Part shown: positions 1 to 7,722 of the stretch, piece by piece
Layout: every line of letters starts with the position of its first letter
How positions within the stretch are numbered: position 1 is the stretch's first letter
Assembly (NCBI GenBank): GCA_021789735.1
Contig: JAJYJB010000023.1
Span: 1-31,043 of the forward strand
Reading direction: 5' to 3'
DNA: 31,043 nt
From: Nitrospirota bacterium
Lineage (GTDB): Bacteria > Nitrospirota > Thermodesulfovibrionia > Thermodesulfovibrionales > JdFR-88
Program-made: the position numbers and the translations under genes
Notes under the pieces: model-generated
The model's input: the letters and a program-made list of their open reading frames with translations, nothing else
The model's database searches: none
What the model was told of the DNA's origin: nothing

Positions 1-540
1 ACCTACGGCCTCTCCACCACCGTCACTCCTTCTTCATCTTCGAGCCTGATCTTCAATTTTCTTTTCGGCCCGGAGGAAAAAAACGACAACCACGACAACA
101 GGTTTTTGTTTGACTGGGTGGGCTCCATAAGCCCGGTCAAAAATCTTACGCTGGTTACGAACACCGACTTCGGCTGGGAGAAAGGCAGCCCCACAAACCC
201 CAACGGCCTTAACGAAGACGCAAAATGGTACGGCGCGGCCGTCTATGCCAACTACGTCTTCACTGACAAGTGGAGCGGCACCGTAAGGGCCGAGGAATTT
301 TGGGACCCGCAGGGTTTCAGGACGCTTATTGCGAACCCGCCAGCCGGCGAAGTTGACCCTTATCCCCTGGGGATTGGCCAGAATCTGAAGGAGGTCACGC
401 TTACCGCCCAGTACACGCTGGCAAAGGACCTGCTGCTCCGGCCGGAGTACAGGCACGACTGGTCCAATCTGGCGACGTTTGCCAATTTCTCCCGCAAGCA
501 GCAGGACACGCTGGCGCTTGGCGTGATGTACACATGGTAA
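1..540 (+). CDS. Outer-membrane beta-barrel porin-like protein, C-terminal part (5' truncated)
   Basis: Frame 1 is open from the first base to the TAA at 538-540, giving the last 179 residues of a protein whose start lies outside the window. Alternating polar/aromatic stretches (for example KWYGAAVYANYVFTDKWSGT and LKEVTLTAQYTLAKDLLLRP) look like antiparallel barrel strands. The chain ends in LGVMYTW, an aromatic C-terminal residue typical of proteins recognised by the BAM complex. The pattern resembles the bbp2/OmpL-like putative beta-barrel porin family, in which strands end in 'RPEYRHDWS'-type motifs. The family assignment is recalled and not searched. The substrate is unknown. It lies 52 bp upstream of a small membrane transporter and may belong to the same uptake cluster. 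Confidence 0.75.
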   Translation, partial: TYGLSTTVTPSSSSSLIFNFLFGPEEKNDNHDNRFLFDWVGSISPVKNLTLVTNTDFGWEKGSPTNPNGLNEDAKWYGAAVYANYVFTDKWSGTVRAEEFWDPQGFRTLIANPPAGEVDPYPLGIGQNLKEVTLTAQYTLAKDLLLRPEYRHDWSNLATFANFSRKQQDTLALGVMYTW

Positions 541-592
541 GCAAGGACCTTTTTACCGTGAGGCAGGTCCAGGCGGGCAGGAGCAAGGCCGT

Positions 593-913
593 ATGCCGCT
601 AATCGCCTGGTCCATTTTCCTTGCAGCGGCCGTGATGGAGGTGGGCGGCGACGCCCTTATACGGCGGGGGCTGAGGTCCGGCGGCCTCATGCTGATAGTA
701 GCCGGCTTTGGCGTGCTTGGGTTTTACGGGCTCACGGTCAACATGGTGAGATGGGACTTCTCGAAGCTGCTTGGCGTCTATGTAGGGGTCTTCGCCGTCG
801 TGAGCATCCTGGCCGGGCACTTCCTGTTTAAAGAGGAAATTGCCAACACCACCTGGTTTGGCCTTGTTTTGATAATTGCCGGAGGCCTGGTGATCCAACT
901 GGGCGGCAGATAA
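593..913 (+). CDS. Small four-TM membrane protein, SMR/DMT-like
   Basis: This is a 106-residue protein with four predicted hydrophobic helices (about 4-22, 29-50, 56-77 and 85-104), the size and topology of small multidrug resistance proteins. Glu16 in the first helix (AAAVMEVGGDALIRR) falls where SMR proteins carry their essential membrane glutamate (Glu14 of EmrE, in AEVIGTTLMK). The last helix, LVLIIAGGLVIQL, resembles the SMR fourth helix. The ATG at 593 is preceded by AGGAG at 579-583 with 9 nt spacing. SMR-type proteins export small cations or guanidinium-like compounds as dimers, but the substrate here cannot be read from sequence. It could equally be a distant DMT relative with another role. 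Confidence 0.7.
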   Translation: MPLIAWSIFLAAAVMEVGGDALIRRGLRSGGLMLIVAGFGVLGFYGLTVNMVRWDFSKLLGVYVGVFAVVSILAGHFLFKEEIANTTWFGLVLIIAGGLVIQLGGR

Positions 914-942
914 AGCGGACCATTACTTGCCGATTTTTTTTA

Positions 943-949
943 AAGGAGG
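943..949 (+). promoter_or_regulatory. Strong Shine-Dalgarno site of the permease-PII gene
   Basis: AAGGAGG lies 8 nt before the ATG at 958 and fixes that start. It is among the strongest ribosome-binding sites in the window. Confidence 0.8.
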
Positions 950-957
950 AAACTTAG

Positions 958-2820
958 ATGGCTGAACAGAGCAGTACGCCAAAGATAGTGCCCACGCTGG
1001 GATTAATGGGCGCCGCAATGAACGCCATGGCTCTGATAGCGCCGGGGGCGTTCCTGTGGATCACTTATCAGATGCAGGCCTCCGCGACAGCGCCGGGCGG
1101 GGCATCGGTAGCATCAGACATATGGCCGGGCATAGTGGCGGCGCTGGCAGTCGCCTTCCTGACCGCCCTCTCTTATTCCGAGCTTGCGCGCATTTACCCC
1201 GAGGCCGGTTTTGCCAGCGCGGCATATTTCGCGGAAAAGGCATTCATAGACTCAAACGGCGGCAAGCACAAAAGAGGGGCGGTCTCCGCGGCCCGAATCT
1301 CCAAGCTTGCCACAGGGTGGGGCGCGCACCTGTTCTACTGGGTTTATCCCGGCGTCATGGTCGCCATGTTCGCAACGATGATAGGTTACCTGTACACGCA
1401 GTTTACCGGGGGCGCGCTTTCAACCCCTGAACTGGTCGTAATCGGCACCATCTTTTCCTTTGCGGTGGGTTATGTGGCTTACAGAGGAGTGACCGGCTCG
1501 ACTTTGGTTTCCATCTGGATTAATGTGATTCAGTGGGTTACGCTGGTGGTCTTCAGCGGGCTTGCCATCTGGTACCGCATAGCAAACCCGCAGCACGCAA
1601 CCGCATGGTCCTTTAGCGGCGTGATCAATTCGATGAAGCCGCACTCATTAAACGGAGTGCTGGTGCAGGCCACCATCGCCATACTGATCCTGGTCGGTTT
1701 CGAAAGCTGCACGGCGCTGGCCGCGGAGACCAGGGAACCGGAGAAGAACATCCCAAAGGCGATCATTATTGCCCTTGTGGTTCAAGGTATTTTTGCTTAT
1801 CTGCTTGAATATCTTGCCACCGGCCTGATGGTGAGCGACAAATACACGCTCGTAAGCGGCGGCAAGACGCTCACAGGCATGGACGCTGCGGGCGCTTCAG
1901 CCGCGCCAATCGGGGACCTGGCCAAGCTCATAGGGGACAACCTGCTGCACGGCATCGGTTTCGGGCTCATGATAACGATGGCGATAACCGTTGTCATCGC
2001 CATAATCGGCACCACGCTTAGCTGCATGAACACGGCCGTGCGCATCAGCAACGGCATGGCCGGGGACAGGGAGCTTCCGGAGTTCATCGGCTTCATGAGC
2101 GGCAAGTTCAGCACGCCCCACACCGCCATCTGGACGCTGGCCATAGTCTCCAGCGTTATTGCGGCAATAGGCGTTCAATCAGTGGTCGGGCTTACCGGCA
2201 TAACGCTTGCCTCCAACTTTGGCACCTTCGTCCTCTATGGGCTCATATGCGTGTGGACAATTATTGCGTTCAGGAAGAGAAAGGATTTCAATGCCCTGAG
2301 GCACATGATAATCCCCGTCCTGGGCGTAATCACGAATATGGCCATGCTCGTGGCGATCATCTACCTGTACGCCACCGGCAACGCAGCCTCCCAGACAGAG
2401 GCAAAAATCTGCTTCTACATCGCCGGGGGCTGGGCTCTTATAAGCATCGGGTACGTCATTATGACAAGCGTTAGCAAGACCTACGGGATGAAGATGATCT
2501 CGGCGGTGATAAGGCCCGAGAAGCTGAGCGTCCTGGTGGACGTGCTCAAGGACGAAGACCTCATCGTGGGCATGACCGCCACAAAAGTGGAGGGTTTTGG
2601 CAGACAGAAGGGCCATACCGGCGGGGGAAGCAACACGGTCACGTTCCTTCCAAAGGTCAGGGTGGACATAGTGGTCAACGATTGGGACCTGCCCAAGGTG
2701 ATGGAGACAATACGCGAGGTCTCAAGCAGCGGCCAGATAGGCGACGGCAAGATATTCGTCCTGGACGCCAGGGAGGCCATGCGGCTTCGGACCGGGGAAA
2801 AAGGCGTCTACGCACTTTGA
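958..2820 (+). CDS. APC-superfamily permease with fused C-terminal PII (GlnB/GlnK) domain
   Basis: This is a 620-residue protein. Residues ~10-500 form an amino acid/polyamine/organocation-type transporter with about 12 hydrophobic helices, including a first helix broken by small residues (APGAFLW) as in APC proteins and a conserved FESCTALAAETREPEKNIPKA segment. Residues 511-620 (nt 2488-2817) are a complete PII domain. EGFGRQKGH carries the equivalent of Gln39, FLPKVRVDIVV the equivalent of Lys58, GDGKIFV the equivalents of Gly87 and Lys90, and MRLRTGE the equivalents of Arg101 and Arg103. Between the GH and FLPK blocks it has 9 residues (TGGGSNTVT) where GlnK has 12, and it lacks Tyr51. 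The domain therefore probably binds ATP/ADP and 2-oxoglutarate but cannot be uridylylated there. Inference: the tethered PII gates the permease according to nitrogen or energy status. The substrate is not evident. A free PII gene follows. Confidence 0.9.
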   Translation: MAEQSSTPKIVPTLGLMGAAMNAMALIAPGAFLWITYQMQASATAPGGASVASDIWPGIVAALAVAFLTALSYSELARIYPEAGFASAAYFAEKAFIDSNGGKHKRGAVSAARISKLATGWGAHLFYWVYPGVMVAMFATMIGYLYTQFTGGALSTPELVVIGTIFSFAVGYVAYRGVTGSTLVSIWINVIQWVTLVVFSGLAIWYRIANPQHATAWSFSGVINSMKPHSLNGVLVQATIAILILVGFESCTALAAETREPEKNIPKAIIIALVVQGIFAYLLEYLATGLMVSDKYTLVSGGKTLTGMDAAGASAAPIGDLAKLIGDNLLHGIGFGLMITMAITVVIAIIGTTLSCMNTAVRISNGMAGDRELPEFIGFMSGKFSTPHTAIWTLAIVSSVIAAIGVQSVVGLTGITLASNFGTFVLYGLICVWTIIAFRKRKDFNALRHMIIPVLGVITNMAMLVAIIYLYATGNAASQTEAKICFYIAGGWALISIGYVIMTSVSKTYGMKMISAVIRPEKLSVLVDVLKDEDLIVGMTATKVEGFGRQKGHTGGGSNTVTFLPKVRVDIVVNDWDLPKVMETIREVSSSGQIGDGKIFVLDAREAMRLRTGEKGVYAL

Positions 2821-2828
2821 AAAAATAT

Positions 2829-2930
2829 CACCCTCCCCTAATCCCCTCCCTTCTGGGAGTGGACTTTGGAAAGGCGAAGTCGCCTTTTGTAAAACCCTCT
2901 CCCTAAAAGGGAGAGGGTTGGGTGAGGGTG
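2829..2930 (+). repeat. Palindromic intergenic element with nested hairpins
   Basis: The outer arms 2829-2850 and 2909-2930 are imperfect inverted repeats of a C-rich, CACCCTC-starting sequence. Inside are a perfect 8-bp stem with a 2-nt loop (AAAGGCGA 2870-2877 / TCGCCTTT 2880-2887) and a perfect 12-bp stem with a 3-nt loop (2893-2904 / 2908-2919). The element fills the gap between the permease-PII gene and the free PII gene and would be part of the mRNA leader of the latter. It has no T-tract, so it is not an obvious terminator. It resembles dispersed REP/MITE-like palindromes in style, which copy number in the genome would confirm or exclude. Confidence 0.75.
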
Positions 2931-2950
2931 TAAATAACAAGGAGGTTTTC

Positions 2951-3289
2951 ATGAAAAGGATAGAAGCCATAATACGCCCGGCGAAAGTAGGCGATGTGCT
3001 TGCCGCGCTTGAGAAAGTGGGCCACCCAGGGGTCATGGTTTCCGAGATAGAGGGGCATGGCAGCCAGCAGGGCGTGGAGCAGCAGGTAAGGGGCAAGACC
3101 TACAAGGTGACCCTCCTTACCAAGAAAAAGATAGACGTGATAGTCAAAGACCAGGAGGCCGGCAAGATAATAGAGGCCATCCGGAAGGCGGTGTCCACGG
3201 GCGAGATAGGCGACGGCAAGATATTCGTGTCCTCGATGGATGACGCCATAAGGATAAGGACCGGCGAGAGCGGAGAAAAGGCGGTCTGA
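2951..3289 (+). CDS. PII nitrogen regulatory protein (P-II family)
   Basis: This is a 112-residue canonical PII protein, a trimeric sensor that binds ATP/ADP and 2-oxoglutarate and controls transporters and nitrogen enzymes. Numbering coincides with E. coli GlnB/GlnK: Gln39, T-loop Tyr51 (RGKTYKV), Lys58, Gly87 and Lys90 (GDGKIF), Arg101 and Arg103 (IRIRTGE). The T-loop region has the same length as in GlnK, but the entry motif is GHGSQQG and not GFGRQKG. The ATG at 2951 has AAGGAGG about 5 nt upstream, which excludes longer in-frame starts in the palindromic element. It follows the permease-PII gene by 130 bp and shares a 25-nt identical block with its PII domain. Retained Tyr51 suggests possible uridylylation, if a GlnD is present. 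Whether this is a GlnB or GlnK ortholog cannot be decided here. Confidence 0.93.
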   Translation: MKRIEAIIRPAKVGDVLAALEKVGHPGVMVSEIEGHGSQQGVEQQVRGKTYKVTLLTKKKIDVIVKDQEAGKIIEAIRKAVSTGEIGDGKIFVSSMDDAIRIRTGESGEKAV

Positions 3290-3334
3290 TCCCCAAAACG
3301 GCAAAAGCAATCCGGCAAAAAGAGCTTCTTCCCC

Positions 3335-3363
3335 CGGAGAGAGGCCCTTCGGGGCCTCCTCCG
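3335..3363. terminator. GC-rich stem-loop between PII and kup (possible bidirectional terminator)
   Basis: CGGAG-a-GAGGCCC, loop TTCG, GGGCCTC-CTCCG forms a 12-bp stem with one bulged base. It sits between the 3' ends of the convergent PII (+) and kup (-) genes. The TTCG loop is very stable, but T-tracts on both sides are poor, so termination strength is uncertain. Confidence 0.55.
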
Positions 3364-3415
3364 TTACAAACATAGCTCCTTTAAGACCTCTTGCACAAAA
3401 AACGCTGCTCGGCCC

Positions 3416-5233
3416 TTACAGATTTACTTTCGTCAGGACGCCGTGGAGCTTTTTTGATGGAAAATTATAGAACTTGATGAATGTCGGCGTGAGCTTCTTG
3501 ATGACTGAAAAAGATTTCCATATTGGGTTCCTCGTGCTGATGTCCTCAAGTCCATAAAAGACGACTTTTACCTCGATGCCAGCCTCTTTCATTATATCTT
3601 CGATTTCGATGACTTCCATGTATCCAGCCTGTATTTCAAAAACCCTGAGTCCCATGGAAAGGGGCTCTTTAAAGTAGCCGGCTACGCCAAAAGGATCACT
3701 CCTCTTGATTATCGAAAAGAAGATATTATCTTCGTATACTATTCCATGGTTGCACATCGTCTGTATTATGTAGAAAGGTATTTCTCTGACATCCTTCAAA
3801 AGGAACAGGGCCGTGCCATCTAACTTGCAAGAGGTGGAATAAATTTTTTTAAATTCTATAAGGAAATCATTCAACCGCATAAATTCCATCTGCCTGTAAA
3901 GTTTTTTCTGGCCTCCGGTCCATAGGAAAATGACGGAAAGCGGGACGGAGGCGAGGATAAAAGACCAATAGGCGCCGTGTGATAATTTTGTCATGTTCGC
4001 AATGAAATACGCGATGTCCACACAGATGAGAGCGATGCCGCCAAGCGCGTACAGAGGTTTTTTCCGCAAGGAAGATATCCATATTATCATGAGGCCGGTT
4101 ATGGTCATTGTCCCGGCGACCGCAAGGCCGTATGCCTCCGCGAGATTGGCGGACGCCTGGAATTTCAGCAGCATGAAAATAACAGCCAAAAGAAGGAACC
4201 AGTTGACCATGGGTATATATATCTGTGACTGCAGTTCATAGGAAGTGTAGTCCACCTTGAACATGGGCATGACCCGTGTGGTAATCCCTTGATAGACTAT
4301 CGAGAACATGCCGCTTATCACCGCCTGCGACGCTATGATTGTGGCAACAATGCTCAACAGTAGAAAAGGCACGTAAAGAACGCGCGCGTAATGGAATATC
4401 ATTTCGAAAAGAACGCCATGGCCAGCCGGGTGCGTCATGAGGAAGGCCCCCTGGCCCAGGTAGTTAAGGACAAGAGAAGCAAAGACTATCCCCCATGCCT
4501 GCCGTATCGGTTTTGCTCCGAGGTGCCCCATGTCCGTGTAGAGCGTCTCGCCGCCCGTGGCAACCAGCATGATGCCCCCGAGGGCTAAGAGGCTCCCCTT
4601 CAGGCCATTGTGAACTAGAAATTTTATCCCGCAAAAAGGGTTCAGCGCCAGGAGGACCGACGGCGCCCGCATTATCCCCACGATGCCAGACAGTGACAGG
4701 GCCGAAAACCAAAAGACCATTATAGGACCAAAGGTCCCGGCCACTTTTCCGGCCCCCTTACTCTGCACGGAGAAAAGCAGGACGGCGATGATTATCGATA
4801 TAAGCACTATCGTGGCCCTGGTAATGTGCTCAAAACCGGGTATCAGCGCGACACCTTCAACGGCGCTCAGGATACTTATCGTTGGGGTGATCACGCCGTC
4901 TCCCATGACAAGCGAGACGCCTATAAAGGCCAATATCGAAACAAAGAAAATGAGTTTTTTCGATTTAAGCTTGGAGGCCAGCAACTCCTTAAGCACGATT
5001 GTGCCTCCCTCGCCCCTATGACTCAGATTCATGGCGAACCATGCATACTGAACGGTTGGAAGCGCCACAAGGGTCCATATCATCAGCGAGAGACCCCCGA
5101 TTATATTGCCAGGCGTGGGCTTAACGATGAGGAAAACGACTGTCATGGTATAGATGGGGCTTGTCCCTATATCGCCGAAAACAAGCCCCATGGCCTTAAT
5201 AATGCCGTTTACTGTATTTTTCTTTTCCTGCAT
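3416..5233 (-). CDS. kup: Kup-family potassium uptake protein
   Basis: This is a 605-residue inner-membrane K+ transporter (K+/H+ symport) of the KUP/HAK/KT family. Family signatures are GDIGTSPIY (20-28), GDGVITPTISILSAVEG (111-127), GGETLYTDMGHLGAKPI and LNYLGQGAFL. About twelve helices occupy residues 1-440, and a soluble C-terminal region of about 150 residues follows. Length is near the usual 600-630. Its start at 5233 has only AAGGG close by, 3 nt before the ATG, so the ribosome site is weak. It is encoded alone, convergent with the PII gene and divergent from the trp operon. No c-di-AMP (ydaO-type) riboswitch was recognised in the 5234-5446 gap. The family call is firm; the transported ion in this organism is inferred. 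Confidence 0.93.
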   Translation of the reverse strand: MQEKKNTVNGIIKAMGLVFGDIGTSPIYTMTVVFLIVKPTPGNIIGGLSLMIWTLVALPTVQYAWFAMNLSHRGEGGTIVLKELLASKLKSKKLIFFVSILAFIGVSLVMGDGVITPTISILSAVEGVALIPGFEHITRATIVLISIIIAVLLFSVQSKGAGKVAGTFGPIMVFWFSALSLSGIVGIMRAPSVLLALNPFCGIKFLVHNGLKGSLLALGGIMLVATGGETLYTDMGHLGAKPIRQAWGIVFASLVLNYLGQGAFLMTHPAGHGVLFEMIFHYARVLYVPFLLLSIVATIIASQAVISGMFSIVYQGITTRVMPMFKVDYTSYELQSQIYIPMVNWFLLLAVIFMLLKFQASANLAEAYGLAVAGTMTITGLMIIWISSLRKKPLYALGGIALICVDIAYFIANMTKLSHGAYWSFILASVPLSVIFLWTGGQKKLYRQMEFMRLNDFLIEFKKIYSTSCKLDGTALFLLKDVREIPFYIIQTMCNHGIVYEDNIFFSIIKRSDPFGVAGYFKEPLSMGLRVFEIQAGYMEVIEIEDIMKEAGIEVKVVFYGLEDISTRNPIWKSFSVIKKLTPTFIKFYNFPSKKLHGVLTKVNL

Positions 5234-5427
5234 TTACCCTTGTGCCGGACCAAGCTGATTTTCTTTCTTGTGCTTTGCGGATTCAGCTTTCAGTGGAAAT
5301 GGTAACCGTGCCGTCAAAAAAATGTCAATTTTTCCAACTTTTTTGTAAGGCAATTTTGCTGAAGCTTTTTCTTCTTTCCTTCTTGGGTTTCAGCACAGGC
5401 CGCTTGCGGCTTGCCGGACAGGTAAAA

Positions 5428-5436
5428 TGCTATAAT
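5428..5436 (+). promoter_or_regulatory. Extended -10 promoter for the Cys-rich gene and trp operon
   Basis: TGC-TATAAT is a perfect extended -10 (TGnTATAAT). The nearest -35-like hexamer, TTGCCG at 5411-5416, is only 14 nt away, so recognition probably depends on the extended -10. Transcription would start around 5443-5444, leaving about 3-4 nt before the ATG at 5447. Confidence 0.6.
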
Positions 5437-5446
5437 ATCCCTTACC

Positions 5447-5656
5447 ATGAAAGCGGAAAAACAGGCAAAATGGAGGCCTGAAGGCGTTTTGCCCCTATGC
5501 CCTGTCTGCGGCAGGGAGCTTGGGCCGGAGCATCTTAAAAAAGACGGCTACGAGTGCGCATGCGGGGAAAGCATACCGCGGGGACTTGCCCTGGAGCCTT
5601 TTGAGGGCTGCACTCACGGCCTCAACTGCAACTGCGGCAGAAAAAGAAAAAAATAA
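5447..5656 (+). CDS. Small Cys-rich zinc-ribbon-like protein preceding trpB
   Basis: This is a 69-residue protein with seven cysteines: CPVCG at 18-21, CACG at 37-39 and a C-terminal CTHGLNCNCGRKRKK with Cys55, Cys61 and Cys63. His29 and His57 may add ligands. The first two Cys pairs fit a zinc ribbon; the last three could form a second metal site. The C-terminus is strongly basic. The ATG at 5447 has no Shine-Dalgarno but lies 10 nt after a perfect extended -10 box, suggesting a leaderless or near-leaderless mRNA. It ends 18 bp before trpB, with only A-rich sequence between, so it is co-transcribed at the position where trpF often sits. I do not recognise a named family. A metal or nucleic-acid-binding role is inference only. 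Confidence 0.65.
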   Translation: MKAEKQAKWRPEGVLPLCPVCGRELGPEHLKKDGYECACGESIPRGLALEPFEGCTHGLNCNCGRKRKK

Positions 5657-5674
5657 AAGAAAAGAAAAAACCTT

Positions 5675-6910
5675 ATGAAAAAGGGATATTTCGGCCCGTT
5701 CGGCGGGCGCTTCGTACCGGAGACCTTGATGCCTGCCCTTATGGAGCTGGAAGCGGCCTGGACCGCCTCCTCAAAGGACAAAGCCTTCCGCCGGGAGTTT
5801 GACGCCCTGGCCCGGGACTTTATCGGCCGCCCCACCCCGCTCTACTTTGCCAGCCGCCTGAGCCGGGAGTTAGGCGGCAAAAAAACAAAAGTAAAAATAT
5901 ATCTTAAGCGTGAGGACCTCACCCACACCGGGGCCCATAAGATAAACAATGCGCTGGGGCAGGCGCTCCTGGCAAAAAAAATGGGCAAGCGAAGGCTCAT
6001 AGCAGAGACCGGCGCGGGGCAGCACGGGGTGGCCACGGCAACCGGGGCGGCGCTCCTCGGGCTGGAGTGCGTAATATACATGGGCTCCGAGGACGCAAGA
6101 AGGCAGGCCCTGAACGTCTTCAGGATGAAGCTCCTTGGCGCCGAGGTCAGGGAAGTCCGGGCAGGCTCCCGGACGCTCAAGGACGCCATAAACGAGGCGC
6201 TCAGGGACTGGACCACGAACGTCAGGAACACCCATTATGTCCTGGGGACGGTTTTCGGCCCTCATCCGTTCCCCTCCATGGTGCGGGAGTTCCAGTCCGT
6301 AATAGGTAAGGAGGCGAGGGCGCAGATACTGAGGGCTGAAGACAGGCTGCCCGGCCATCTTGTGGCCTGCGTGGGCGGCGGCAGCAACGCGATGGGACTT
6401 TTCAGCGCGTTTCTAAAAGACAAGGACGTGCTTATGACAGGTGTGGAGGCCGGCGGCAAGGGGATAGAGAGCGGGAAGCACGCAGCAAGGTTTGCCGGAG
6501 GGCAGATAGGCGTGTTTCAGGGCGCAAAGAGCTACCTCCTTCAGGACGAGGTGGGCAACATCCTTGGAACACATTCGGTCTCTGCCGGGCTGGATTACGC
6601 CTCGGTGGGGCCGGAGCACGCATATCTCAAGGAGACCGGCCGGGTGCGTTACACCTACGCGACCGACGTGGAGGCGCTTGAGGCCTTCGGGCTTCTTTCA
6701 AGGCTTGAGGGCATAATCCCGGCGCTCGAATCCTCCCATGCCATCGCAGAAGCCATAAAGATAGCGCCTTCCATGCCCGAAAACTCAATAATGATAGTGA
6801 ACCTCTCCGGCCGTGGCGACAAGGACGTGCAGGAAGTCGCCCGTCTGACGGGGCGGGAACTTGAGAAAGAAAAGGCGGAGCCAAGCGAAAGGAAGATCAG
6901 ACCCCTGTGA
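5675..6910 (+). CDS. trpB: Tryptophan synthase beta subunit
   Basis: This is a 411-residue PLP enzyme that condenses indole with serine to make tryptophan, in an alpha2-beta2 complex with TrpA. HTGAHKIN contains the PLP lysine Lys89. ETGAGQHGV contains the catalytic Glu111. VGGGSNAMG is the phosphate-binding glycine loop, and [10 protein letters not shown] the C-terminal PLP-ring site. The N-terminus [17 protein letters not shown] is that of the TrpB1 class that pairs with TrpA. The start at 5675 is chosen from this alignment; the upstream region is A-rich without a clear Shine-Dalgarno. The stop overlaps the trpA GTG (GTGA, 6907-6910), so the two subunits are translationally coupled. Confidence 0.97.
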   Translation: MKKGYFGPFGGRFVPETLMPALMELEAAWTASSKDKAFRREFDALARDFIGRPTPLYFASRLSRELGGKKTKVKIYLKREDLTHTGAHKINNALGQALLAKKMGKRRLIAETGAGQHGVATATGAALLGLECVIYMGSEDARRQALNVFRMKLLGAEVREVRAGSRTLKDAINEALRDWTTNVRNTHYVLGTVFGPHPFPSMVREFQSVIGKEARAQILRAEDRLPGHLVACVGGGSNAMGLFSAFLKDKDVLMTGVEAGGKGIESGKHAARFAGGQIGVFQGAKSYLLQDEVGNILGTHSVSAGLDYASVGPEHAYLKETGRVRYTYATDVEALEAFGLLSRLEGIIPALESSHAIAEAIKIAPSMPENSIMIVNLSGRGDKDVQEVARLTGRELEKEKAEPSERKIRPL

Positions 6911-7692
6911 CCGAGGGCAGGCTTGAAAAGCGCTTCAGTCTCCTTAAAAAGGAGGGCGGAAAGGCCTTCATACCTTACATAATGTGCGGCGACCCTTCAC
7001 TTAAAAAAACGGGACGCCTGGTAAGGCTGCTTGAGGAGTGCGGGGCGGACGCCATCGAGCTTGGCGTTCCCTTTTCAGACCCACTGGCCGACGGGCCCGT
7101 CATCCAGGCGGCCGGGCAAAGGGCGCTCGATGCCGGGGTCAACCTGAGGGTGTCCATGGAGTTCGTAAAAAAGCTGAGGGAGCAGACAGGCCTTCCGCTC
7201 ATACTCATGACGTACTACAACCCCGTTTTCAGATATGGGGAGGACGCCTTTGCAAAGGACGCACCCGCATGCGGTGTTGACGGGGTGATAATTCCAGACC
7301 TGCCGGTCGAGGAAGGCGGGCCAATGGCCGGGAAAGCCGCCAGGCATGGGCTGGACGTCATTTTCCTTGCCGCGCCCACATCCGGGGACGACAGGCTTAA
7401 AAAAGTGGCGCGTGCTTCCAGGGGTTTTATTTACTTTGTCTCCATAACCGGCATCACCGGGGCAAAGCTTGATATATCCGAAGGGCTTCGTGCCTCGGTC
7501 GAAAAACTCAAAGGGGCCTCCAAAAAACCGGTAATGGTCGGTTTCGGCATCAGCACGCCGGAGGAGGCGGCAACGGTCTCCTCCATCGCGGACGGCGTGG
7601 TGATAGGAAGCGCCATCGTGAAGGCGGCCGGGGAGCTGCCGGAGACGCGGCTGAGGGAATATCTGCTTGCCCTGAGGGCGGCCATCAAATGA
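6907..7692 (+). CDS. trpA: Tryptophan synthase alpha subunit
   Basis: This is a 261-residue TIM-barrel enzyme that cleaves indole-3-glycerol phosphate to indole and glyceraldehyde 3-phosphate and channels indole to Trp[18 protein letters not shown] holds catalytic Glu51 and Asp62 (Glu49 and Asp60 in Salmonella). [17 protein letters not shown] loop 6 is present ([14 protein letters not shown]), and [11 protein letters not shown] is the phosphate-binding strand. The start is GTG at 6907, overlapping the trpB stop by 4 nt. Length is typical. It is followed by accD after 30 bp on the same transcript. Confidence 0.97.
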   Translation: MTEGRLEKRFSLLKKEGGKAFIPYIMCGDPSLKKTGRLVRLLEECGADAIELGVPFSDPLADGPVIQAAGQRALDAGVNLRVSMEFVKKLREQTGLPLILMTYYNPVFRYGEDAFAKDAPACGVDGVIIPDLPVEEGGPMAGKAARHGLDVIFLAAPTSGDDRLKKVARASRGFIYFVSITGITGAKLDISEGLRASVEKLKGASKKPVMVGFGISTPEEAATVSSIADGVVIGSAIVKAAGELPETRLREYLLALRAAIK

Positions 7693-7722
7693 TTAAAAAA
7701 AGGACAAACAGAGTATAAGAGC

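Noticed and set aside
5234..5446. Possible c-di-AMP (ydaO-type) riboswitch upstream of kup
   Set aside because: No conserved ydaO blocks seen on the minus strand; only short A-rich stretches and an isolated GCTGAATCC.
7689..7718. Ten-codon reading frame between trpA and accD (MIKKRTNRV)
   Set aside because: Too short, overlaps the trpA stop, has no ribosome site and its sequence is A-rich spacer.
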